Positions 1 to 5,269 of a DNA stretch of 6,304 bases are shown piece after piece. Position numbers and translations under genes: made by a program. The notes under the pieces are model-generated. The model worked only from the letters and a program-made list of their open reading frames with translations, searched no databases and had not been told where the DNA came from. How positions within the stretch are numbered: the stretch's first letter is position 1; the number at the start of each line of letters is the position of its first letter. Source of the stretch: Halomonas sp. (GTDB lineage: Bacteria > Pseudomonadota > Gammaproteobacteria > Pseudomonadales > Halomonadaceae); contig PWIZ01000322.1 in the NCBI GenBank assembly GCA_003560175.1, forward strand, positions 1 through 6,304, written 5' to 3'.

Positions 1-195
1 CAGCTCGCCGGCCAGCATGAAGAGCGGGATCGCCAGCAGCCCGTAGCTCTCGATGGCCCCGAAGAGCTGCTGGGGATAGGAGTCGAAGAGTACGCTGTTG
101 CCCGAGGTCTGGATATAGACCATGGCGGTGAGACCCAGCACCAGGGCGATGGGCACGGCACCCAGCAGCAGCAGCACGAAAACCGCAATGGTCAT
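1..195 (-). CDS. dctM: TRAP transporter large permease (DctM family), N-terminal part
   Basis: Large membrane subunit of a TRAP transporter, the ion-coupled channel part that receives solute from the periplasmic receptor. Only the first 65 codons are here; the frame is still open at position 1. The translation begins MTIAVFVLLLLGAVPIALVL, a first hydrophobic helix (about residues 2-25), and continues to a segment ending LLAIPLFMLAGEL (residues 53-65), the conserved family block (typically LLAIPLFILAGEL) at the start of the next helix. The ATG overlaps the stop codon of dctQ in ATGA, and a GGAGG (positions 203-207) stands 7 bases upstream, so translational coupling is likely. That ribosome-binding site is part of a 12-bp perfect palindrome (202-213). 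Family assignment is secure from the motif and the gene order; the substrate is unknown. The full protein is normally about 425-430 residues. Confidence 0.93.
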   Translation of the reverse strand, partial: MTIAVFVLLLLGAVPIALVLGLTAMVYIQTSGNSVLFDSYPQQLFGAIESYGLLAIPLFMLAGEL

Positions 196-773
196 GGCGT
201 CGCCTCCGGAGGCTCGCTACCCGGCGGCCGAGGCGCCTCGGCCGGATCGCGCAGGCCGCGCAGGGCACCGCCCAGATTGACCAGGCCGTGAAAGGTCAGC
301 GAGAGCGCGAACCAGGGCAGGATCAGCCACACCCAGAACTTCCTGATGCCAAGCGTCGAGGTGCGCTCCGAGTAGATGAAGTTGAAGGTCTCGCTCTGAA
401 AGGCGCGGAAGTCGAAGCCCGCCTGGGCCAGCGCCAGGGGCTGATACCAGCGCCAGCAGAGCCACAGCATCAGCGCCGCGAACACCAGCACGGCGAGGTC
501 CACCGCGGCCATCAGCAGGCGATGCCCAAAGCCCGGCAGCAGATCGCTGACCAGGGTGACGGCGATGCCCTGGCGGCGCTTGAGCACCGCGCTTGCGATC
601 AGGAAGGTCATCCAGATCATGGCGTAGATCGACAGCTCGCTGACCCAGTAGAGAGGGCTGCCCGCGGCGCGAAAGGCCACGTTGGCCAGAATCAGCAGGG
701 TGACCGCCGCCGCGAGGGCAGCGGCGGTGGCCTCCTCCAGGCGTGCCAGACGATCGGAGAGGCGGGAGAGCAT
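192..773 (-). CDS. dctQ: TRAP transporter small permease (DctQ family)
   Basis: Small membrane subunit of the TRAP transporter, which pairs with DctM in the inner membrane. With the ATG start it is 193 residues with four hydrophobic helices at about 17-35, 45-64, 86-107 and 145-168. The family pattern is visible: a Trp/Glu-rich entry to helix 2 (YWVSEL), then IWMTFLIASAVLKRRQGIAV, matching the usual W-x-x-FL-x-A-x(4)-R-x-G-x-x-I/V. The helix 3-4 loop (about 108-144) is long, and the C-terminal tail (169-193) is Pro/Glu-rich and probably disordered. A GTG nine bases further upstream (780-782) would add three residues, but it lies only 2 bases from the AAGGAG Shine-Dalgarno sequence; the ATG at 771-773 is 11 bases away and is preferred. 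The gene starts just after the dctP stop and overlaps dctM by 4 bases, so the three are one operon. Confidence 0.93.
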   Translation of the reverse strand: MLSRLSDRLARLEEATAAALAAAVTLLILANVAFRAAGSPLYWVSELSIYAMIWMTFLIASAVLKRRQGIAVTLVSDLLPGFGHRLLMAAVDLAVLVFAALMLWLCWRWYQPLALAQAGFDFRAFQSETFNFIYSERTSTLGIRKFWVWLILPWFALSLTFHGLVNLGGALRGLRDPAEAPRPPGSEPPEATP

Positions 774-784
774 CAGTGCCACGG

Positions 785-790
785 CTCCTT
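785..790 (-). promoter_or_regulatory. Ribosome-binding site of dctQ (decides start)
   Basis: AAGGAG on the minus strand overlaps the TAA stop codon of dctP (789-791). It is 2 bases from a possible GTG start and 11 bases from the ATG at 771-773. Two bases is too close for normal initiation, which favours the ATG, although 11 bases is on the long side. The overlap with the stop codon suggests that ribosomes finishing dctP re-initiate on dctQ. Confidence 0.7.
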
Positions 791-1772
791 ACTGACGCAG
801 GCGCTCGGCTTCCTCGCGCAGCGCCTCTAGCATGGGCGCCTTCTCTGCCCAGGAGGCCTCCCACTCGGCGATGGCCTCGCTGAAGAACTCGGCGTCGGCC
901 TCGACGATGTTGAGATCGAGCTGGCGAATCTCCTCTTCCTGGGCGGCGTCCATCTCCTGGAAGCCGGTGAGCACGTTCTCCAGATGCTCGGCCATGGTGG
1001 TCTCGATCAGCTCGCGATCCTCCGCAGAGAGCTCGCGCCACACCCGACCGGAGACCACCCCCACCATGGGGAACATCATATGGTTGGAGATCAGCAGGTT
1101 ATCTGCCTGCTCGTGGAATTTGAGGATCAGGATCGAATCGAAGTCCATGTCGATGGCGTCCACCTGGCCGTTGGCCAGGGCGTCATAGACCTCGAGCAGC
1201 GGCAGCGGGGCGGGCGATGCCCCGGTGGCGGTGTAGAAGTCGCGGATCGGGTCGAAGGGGGGGATGCGCAGACGCTTGCCGCGCATGTCATCCTGGCTCT
1301 CGATGGGGGCGCGGGAGAGCACCTGGCGCATCCCCACCATGCCGTAGCCCAGCCCGACAAGGCCCACCTCGGCCGGCATCAGCTCGAGCAGCTCGGCGGC
1401 GGTGTCGGAACGCAGCAGCTCCGCGGCGTGATCCACGCCGTCCACCAGGTAGGGGGCGTAGAGAGCGCCGAAGTCGGGAATTCGATTGGAGATCTCGGCG
1501 ATGGTCAGAAACGCCATGTCCAGCGCGCCGGTCTGCAGCTGCTGGACCATCTGCGCCTCGTTGCCGAGCTGCTGGGCCGGGTAGACGCTGACGCTGTGCT
1601 CGCCGTCGGAGCGCTCGTGCAGGCTCTCGGCGAAGGCCTCGGCCTCGGTGGACCAGAGGTGCTGGGGCGGCGTGATCAGTCCCAGGCGAAAGTCCCGCGC
1701 CTGGGCGGTCAGGGAGGTGGCGGCCAGGGCGGTTGCGGCAACGGCCAGGGTCAGCGTCTTGAGTCGATTCAT
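789..1772 (-). CDS. dctP: TRAP transporter solute-binding protein (DctP family)
   Basis: Periplasmic receptor that captures the substrate, usually a carboxylate, and delivers it to DctQM. It is 327 residues, a normal length. Residues 1-25 form a Sec signal peptide (MNRLK, hydrophobic stretch, AQA cleavage site before R26). Family landmarks are YPAQQLGNEAQMVQQLQTGALDM (about 64-86, written here as the usual G-x-E-x-x-x-x-x-x-x-x-G-x-x-D/E block), GKRLRI (165-170) with R169 at the position of the carboxylate-binding arginine, and PLPLLEVYDALANGQVDAID (189-208). The residue where most relatives have the ligand-contacting Asn (consensus VDGQEN) reads VDAIDM here, so Asn appears replaced. The mature protein is acidic. 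A GAGG (1778-1781) lies 5 bases before the ATG. The substrate cannot be assigned from sequence. Confidence 0.95.
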   Translation of the reverse strand: MNRLKTLTLAVAATALAATSLTAQARDFRLGLITPPQHLWSTEAEAFAESLHERSDGEHSVSVYPAQQLGNEAQMVQQLQTGALDMAFLTIAEISNRIPDFGALYAPYLVDGVDHAAELLRSDTAAELLELMPAEVGLVGLGYGMVGMRQVLSRAPIESQDDMRGKRLRIPPFDPIRDFYTATGASPAPLPLLEVYDALANGQVDAIDMDFDSILILKFHEQADNLLISNHMMFPMVGVVSGRVWRELSAEDRELIETTMAEHLENVLTGFQEMDAAQEEEIRQLDLNIVEADAEFFSEAIAEWEASWAEKAPMLEALREEAERLRQ

Positions 1773-1829
1773 GGGAGCCTCGTGTCGGTCCAGCGCGGGC
1801 CGGCCATACGTTGCAGCCGGACCTTGTCA

Positions 1830-1844
1830 TCGTCAGGCTGACGA
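1830..1844. promoter_or_regulatory. 15-base palindrome upstream of dctP, candidate operator
   Basis: The plus strand reads TCGTCAGGCTGACGA, two perfect 7-base arms around one central base. It sits 57 bases before the dctP start in the 175-base gap after tctB. On the minus strand TAATCT (1844-1849) immediately precedes it and could be a weak -10 element, though no convincing -35 is visible. Symmetry and position suggest a binding site for a dimeric regulator; the regulator is not in the window. Alternatively it could form a small RNA hairpin, but a one-base loop makes that poor. Confidence 0.4.
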
Positions 1845-1891
1845 GATTACCGCAGACGGGGCGTTGATGGCAGGGGCGACAGCGCCGGCCC

Positions 1892-1926
1892 GCCCCGCGT
1901 CGACACCTCGAGCCTTGACGCGGGGC
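1892..1926 (-). terminator. Stem-loop after tctB, possible terminator or attenuating hairpin
   Basis: On the minus strand GCCCCGCGTC (1926-1917) pairs perfectly with GACGCGGGGC (1901-1892), a GC-rich 10-bp stem with a 15-base loop, starting 21 bases after the tctB stop codon. There is no run of T after it, so it is not a classical intrinsic terminator. It may protect the 3' end of tctCAB mRNA, cause partial termination, or act with Rho. Its position between the TTT and TRAP genes is what one would expect if the two sets were separate or unequally expressed units. Confidence 0.5.
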
Positions 1927-1947
1927 CGCAGCCGCTACCTGCGCCGG

Positions 1948-2436
1948 CTAGAACAGCAGCGAGGGGGGCAGCGTGATGCCGATCATGCGCTGGAACAGCA
2001 CCCACACCGCCAGGCCCACCAGCGGCGGCACGATCAGCAGCCCCTTGAGGCTGACATTGGGCGCCAGCACCGCCACCAGCACGGCGTTGAACAGCACCGT
2101 CGAGACGATCAGGCCCACATTGAGGACCATCCAGAAGTAGACCAGACCGCCCCCCAGCATCAGGGCGCAGGAGACGCCCACCGCCACCAGATCCTGTGCA
2201 TCGCCGCCCGGCCTCTCCAGCGCCGACACCTTTCCCCGCAGGGCGTAGAGCCCCAGGATACCGAGCACCCAGAGGGCCGAGCCGATCAGGAAGTAGTAGG
2301 CCGTCTGCGGCATGATGTAGGAGGGCACCAGCGGTGCCGGCCGCCAGGCCCCGTACTGGATATGCAGCAGGCCCGCGATGCCGAGACCCAGCATCAGAGC
2401 CCCGGAGAGCAGCTCCCGAGTGATCGTGCGATTCAT
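1948..2436 (-). CDS. tctB: Tripartite tricarboxylate transporter small subunit (TctB family)
   Basis: Small membrane subunit of the TTT transporter; it is thought to assist the large permease TctA. It is 162 residues, typical for the family. Hydrophobic segments lie at about 9-27, 46-66, 82-103, 104-126 and 132-150, and the C-terminus (FQRMIGITLPPSLLF, 148-162) resembles the usual TctB ending of a helix followed by a Leu-Pro-rich tail. The middle is poorly conserved in this family, so the call rests largely on size, hydrophobicity, the C-terminal pattern and direct linkage to tctA. The ATG overlaps the tctA stop in ATGA, with GAGGG (2444-2448) 7 bases upstream. The order receptor - large - small differs from the receptor - small - large order of the Salmonella tctCBA operon. 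Confidence 0.87.
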   Translation of the reverse strand: MNRTITRELLSGALMLGLGIAGLLHIQYGAWRPAPLVPSYIMPQTAYYFLIGSALWVLGILGLYALRGKVSALERPGGDAQDLVAVGVSCALMLGGGLVYFWMVLNVGLIVSTVLFNAVLVAVLAPNVSLKGLLIVPPLVGLAVWVLFQRMIGITLPPSLLF

Positions 2437-3947
2437 GTCTTGGCCCTCAAGGCAAGGGTGAAGAGCAGGATCAGGGCAAAGGCGGCCACGTAGAAACCGA
2501 TCGCGATGGGGCTGGTGATCAGCACCGACCAGTCACCGCCGCCCATGATCATCGACTGCCGCAGGGCCCGCTCGGCCCCCGGACCGATGATGAAACCCAG
2601 CACCAGCGGCGCCAGCGGGAAGCTCATCAGGCGCAGCGTCACCCCGAGCACCCCGGCGAACAGCAGCACCCAGACATCCACCACCGAGTTGTTGGCCGCA
2701 TAGGTGCCGACGATGGCCAGGATGAATACCGCCGGTATCATGTAGCCCGGCTGAATCATGGCGATCCGCGAGTAGTAGGGCAGCAGGAACTTGCCCAGCA
2801 CCAGGTTGACCAGGTTGGCGAAGATCAGCGTCAGGAACAGCGCATAGATGATCTCGGTGTTGTCGGTCAGCAGGCTCGGCCCCGGCGTCATGCCCATCAG
2901 GATGAAGGCGGCCCCGAACAGCGCCGCGGTGGCGCTTCCCGGAATCCCGAAGGCAAACAGCGGGATGAAGGTCGATCCTGCCGTAGCGCTGTTTCCCGAC
3001 TCGGCGCTGGCAATTCCCTCCAGGGAGCCCTTGCCGAACTCCTCCGGCTTGCGCGAGAAGCGCTGGGCCAGGCCGTAGCTCATGAAGGCCGCCAGCGACT
3101 GACCGGCCCCCGGCAGCGCGCCGATGAAGGTGCCCACGGCGGCGCCGATATAGGTCGCCTTGAGGGTCGCCTTGAACTCCGGCCAGGTCAGCTTGTCCTT
3201 GCGGATGTCGTAGCCCTGCAGCAGGCTCGCCTGTTCGGCCACGTCATCCATCAGCTTGTCGACCTTGCGACGCCACAGCTTGGAGCCCTGAATGACTACC
3301 TCGGAAATGGCGAAGATGCCGATCAGCACCGGGATCAGGCTGAGCCCCCCGGAGAGGCCGGGCATGCCGAAGGTCAGCCGCGAGGCGCCGGTGATCGGAT
3401 CGCGCCCGATCATCGCCAGCAGGATGCCGATGGCGGCCACCGCCAGCCCCTTGGCCACCATGCCCTGACTGAGTGCGGCGATCAGGATCAGCGAGAATGC
3501 ATAGAGAGCAAAGAACTCGATGGGCCCGAAGGTCAGCGCGACCGCCGCCAGGGGCACGGCGATGAAGATCAGCACCAGATCGCTGGTGGTGTCGCCGATC
3601 ACCGAAGAGTAGAGGGCAGTGTGCAGCGCCTTGCTGGGCTTGCCCTTGAGCTTGGCCTGGTAGCCGTCGATGCTCGTCGCCGCCGCTCCGGGGGTCCCCG
3701 GCACCCCGAACGATATCGCCGCGATGGAGCCGCCGAACAGCCCGCCCTTGTAGATCCCCACCAGCAGCCCCATGGCCATCGCCGGCTCCAGGAAGAACAC
3801 GAAGGGCAGCAGCAGGGCAATGGCCATGTCGCCGGAAAGGCCCGGAATGGCGCCCAGGGTGATCCCCAGCAGCACGCCAAGGAATACATACATCAACACG
3901 TAGGGATGGAAGGCCAGCGCGCTGGCCTCGATAAGAAGGTCTACCAT
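2433..3947 (-). CDS. tctA: Tripartite tricarboxylate transporter large permease (TctA family)
   Basis: Large inner-membrane subunit that moves the substrate, driven by an ion gradient. It is 504 residues, the usual family length, with about 11-12 hydrophobic segments. Signature blocks are all present: GITLGAIPGLSGDMAIALLL (28-47), GIYKGGLFGGSIAAISFGVPGTPGAA (64-89; key GGS and GVPGTPG), DGYQAKLKGK (94-103), GTFIGALPGAGQS (272-284), ESGNSATAGSTFIPLFAFGI (316-335) followed by PGSATAAL, and MTPGPSLL (353-360). The two LPG/IPG motifs in equivalent contexts reflect the two-half repeat of the family. A hydrophilic segment (about 222-262) connects the halves. GGGAG (3955-3959) stands 7 bases before the ATG. 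It lies 85 bases after tctC and overlaps tctB by 4 bases. Substrate unknown: relatives carry citrate, tartrate, terephthalate and other carboxylates. Confidence 0.97.
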   Translation of the reverse strand: MVDLLIEASALAFHPYVLMYVFLGVLLGITLGAIPGLSGDMAIALLLPFVFFLEPAMAMGLLVGIYKGGLFGGSIAAISFGVPGTPGAAATSIDGYQAKLKGKPSKALHTALYSSVIGDTTSDLVLIFIAVPLAAVALTFGPIEFFALYAFSLILIAALSQGMVAKGLAVAAIGILLAMIGRDPITGASRLTFGMPGLSGGLSLIPVLIGIFAISEVVIQGSKLWRRKVDKLMDDVAEQASLLQGYDIRKDKLTWPEFKATLKATYIGAAVGTFIGALPGAGQSLAAFMSYGLAQRFSRKPEEFGKGSLEGIASAESGNSATAGSTFIPLFAFGIPGSATAALFGAAFILMGMTPGPSLLTDNTEIIYALFLTLIFANLVNLVLGKFLLPYYSRIAMIQPGYMIPAVFILAIVGTYAANNSVVDVWVLLFAGVLGVTLRLMSFPLAPLVLGFIIGPGAERALRQSMIMGGGDWSVLITSPIAIGFYVAAFALILLFTLALRAKT

Positions 3948-3987
3948 CAGCGCTCTCCCGCGAGGCTGGAACGTTCACGGCCGGTTG

Positions 3988-4014
3988 CAGCGACGCCGCC
4001 CGGCGGCGCCGCTG
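3988..4014 (-). other. Intercistronic hairpin between tctC and tctA
   Basis: In the transcript CAGCGGCGCCGC (4014-4003) pairs with GCGGCGTCGCTG (3999-3988), a 12-bp stem with one G-U pair and a 3-base loop. It lies 18 bases after the tctC stop and about 40 bases before the tctA start. No T run follows. A hairpin here is expected to shield the upstream receptor mRNA from 3' exonucleases and lower downstream expression, giving more receptor than permease, as known for other binding-protein operons such as malE-malF. The effect is inferred; the pairing is read directly. Confidence 0.7.
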
Positions 4015-4032
4015 AACGAGTCATGCCGAGGC

Positions 4033-5004
4033 TCAGTCCAGATCGAGCGAGGCGACGACGTCGCGGACCCGCTCGGTGGTGGCTTCGTAGACGGCGCGCG
4101 CGCTGTCGCGTCCCTGAACGTTCTCCAGCCCGGCGGAGGCCTGCTGGCCCATGGCCTGGGCGGTATCGGAGGCAAGGCCGGTCATGATGCACTCGGAGAG
4201 CTGCTGCTGGATCTCGTCGGGCACCGTGCCGAAGGTATAGACCAGCAGCGGAGCCTCGAAGGACACATCGTAGCCGGCCTCCTGGAAGGTCGGCACATCC
4301 GGCAGCACGTCGGAGCGCTCGTCGGCGAACACGCCGATGGCGGTGACCTCGCCGCTGTTGACGTTGGAGACGATGGAGGGCGGCAGGGTCATCCCCAGGT
4401 CGATGTGGCCGCCGAGAATCATGGTGCGAGTCTCGCCGCCGCCCGTGGTGGGCAGGTGGACGTTCTCGATGCCGGTCTCCTGCTCGAGCAGCACCAGAGG
4501 CAGATGCACCAGGCTCAGCGGGTCGGCATGGCCGAAGACCAGGCTCCCGGGGTTGGCCTCGGCCATCTCGATCCAGTCATCGATGCTCTGGATGTCGTGG
4601 TCGGCCTTGACGTAGACGGTCGGCTTCCAGTCGGTGAGGTGCACGATGGGCGCCCAGTCCTCGACTTCCCAGGGGGTATCCTCGGTAAGGGTCTGGGTGA
4701 TGGTGGCAGAGTAGTCCGCCATCAGAATGGTGTGGCCGTCGGGCTCGGCATCGGCCACGAACTGCAGACCCTCCATGCCGCCGGCGCCCGGCATGCTGAC
4801 CACATCGATGCGCGTGCCGCAGTGCTCGGCGGCGTTGGCGGCGATGATCCGGGCGGTGATATCGGTGCTGCCCCCGGCGCCGTAGGGCATGACGATACGG
4901 ATCGGATCGCTACCCAGGCTCGGGCCATCGGACGCCAGTGCCGCACCGGCGGACAGCGCCAGCACGGCGCTGGCAAGGGCGGTCTTTGCATAGGGAAGTG
5001 TCAT
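4033..5004 (-). CDS. tctC: Tripartite tricarboxylate transporter receptor (TctC/Bug family)
   Basis: Periplasmic solute receptor of the TTT system. It is 323 residues, a normal length. Residues 1-24 are a Sec signal peptide (hydrophobic stretch ending A-L-A before S25). Family blocks are PIRIVMPYGAGGSTDITARI (34-53), which corresponds to the usual P-I-R-x-V-x-P-x-x-x-G-G-x-x-D; MPGAGGMEGLQFVADAEPDG (71-90) followed by HTIL; and ADERSDVLPDVPTFQEAGYD (227-246), matching the standard R-x-x-x-L-P-D-V-P-T-x-x-E-x-G. Two cysteines, C62 and C272, are the only ones in the protein and could form a periplasmic disulfide. AGGAG (5011-5015) is 6 bases before the ATG. It is the first gene of the tctCAB set and is divergent from recC. 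The ligand is probably a carboxylate, not identifiable from sequence. Confidence 0.96.
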   Translation of the reverse strand: MTLPYAKTALASAVLALSAGAALASDGPSLGSDPIRIVMPYGAGGSTDITARIIAANAAEHCGTRIDVVSMPGAGGMEGLQFVADAEPDGHTILMADYSATITQTLTEDTPWEVEDWAPIVHLTDWKPTVYVKADHDIQSIDDWIEMAEANPGSLVFGHADPLSLVHLPLVLLEQETGIENVHLPTTGGGETRTMILGGHIDLGMTLPPSIVSNVNSGEVTAIGVFADERSDVLPDVPTFQEAGYDVSFEAPLLVYTFGTVPDEIQQQLSECIMTGLASDTAQAMGQQASAGLENVQGRDSARAVYEATTERVRDVVASLDLD

Positions 5005-5048
5005 GAAGAACTCCTGGGTTGTTATTGAAATTGTGCGCTCGGCTTGAA

Positions 5049-5062
5049 CTGTCTCGAGACAG
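5049..5062. promoter_or_regulatory. 14-base perfect palindrome upstream of tctC, candidate operator
   Basis: CTGTCTCGAGACAG is a perfect inverted repeat of 7-base arms with no spacer, 44 bases before the tctC start codon, in the expected region of promoter or 5' leader. Zero spacing makes it unsuitable as an RNA hairpin and more like a site for a dimeric repressor or activator. No -35/-10 pair next to it is convincing. Confidence 0.45.
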
Positions 5063-5066
5063 CAAC

Positions 5067-5081
5067 ACTGAAAGCGTCAGT
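5067..5081. promoter_or_regulatory. Short inverted repeat upstream of tctC
   Basis: ACTGA - 5 bases - TCAGT lies five bases from the 14-base palindrome and further from tctC. It contains the hexamer CGTCAG/CTGACG, which also forms the arms of the palindrome in front of dctP. It may be a second protein-binding site; five-base arms can also arise by chance. Confidence 0.22.
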
Positions 5082-5126
5082 TTCACCTTAGGCCAGCGGT
5101 CAGGATCTCTCTTGCGAATTCCGCGG

Positions 5127-5134
5127 ATTATGAT
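5127..5134. promoter_or_regulatory. Possible overlapping divergent -10 elements
   Basis: TATGAT (plus, 5129-5134, toward recC) and CATAAT (minus, 5132-5127, toward tctC) each match the sigma-70 -10 consensus TATAAT at five of six positions and overlap in the most A/T-rich part of the 265-base divergent region. Neither has a good -35 at 16-18 bases: TTGCGA at 5112-5117 is only 11 bases from TATGAT. The call is tentative. Confidence 0.22.
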
Positions 5135-5255
5135 GCTCATTTCGCGTTAATCGCGCTTCGGGCTTCGGCGCCTTCCGCGGCCGCGCGCCTCGCCGGTGCC
5201 CTTGCAAGTCGCCGGCGTTGGGGCATCATGGCCACACATCTGCCAAGGCCCCAGC

Positions 5256-5261
5256 GAAGGA
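5256..5261 (+). promoter_or_regulatory. Ribosome-binding site of recC (decides start)
   Basis: GAAGGA lies 8 bases before the ATG at 5270. An in-frame ATG at 5228 has no comparable site and would add a 14-residue Arg/Pro-rich extension (MATHLPRPQRRNRV). An internal ATG at 5309 is closer to where E. coli RecC begins but also lacks a site. The 5270 start is therefore chosen. Confidence 0.7.
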
Positions 5262-5269
5262 ACCGCGTC

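Noticed and set aside
217..1041. 274-codon minus-strand frame across dctQ and dctP
   Set aside because: Same strand but a different frame from two genes with clear family motifs; Arg/Gly-rich out-of-frame product typical of high GC.
984..1841. 285-codon plus-strand open frame opposite dctP
   Set aside because: Antisense shadow of a well-supported gene, with low-complexity Gly/Gln/His composition and no family motif.
1648..2493. 281-codon plus-strand frame spanning the tctB-dctP gap
   Set aside because: It covers the antisense of tctB and dctP ends. Composition is Arg/Gln/His-rich and there is no ribosome-binding site or motif.
3244..3978. 244-codon minus-strand frame inside tctA
   Set aside because: Out-of-frame reading of tctA, Arg/Gly/His-rich.
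3948..4032. Possible small gene between tctC and tctA
   Set aside because: The 85 bases are explained by the 12-bp hairpin and the tctA ribosome-binding site; no short frame with its own start signal was convincing.
3985..5028. 347-codon open frame antisense to tctC
   Set aside because: It lies opposite a clear TctC coding frame. It is rich in His, Gly, Asp and Val, as expected of a GC-rich antisense shadow, and has no recognisable motif.
5005..5200. Sigma-54 promoter upstream of tctC
   Set aside because: TGGCC occurs on the minus strand, but no GC doublet lies at the required 10-base spacing from the GG.
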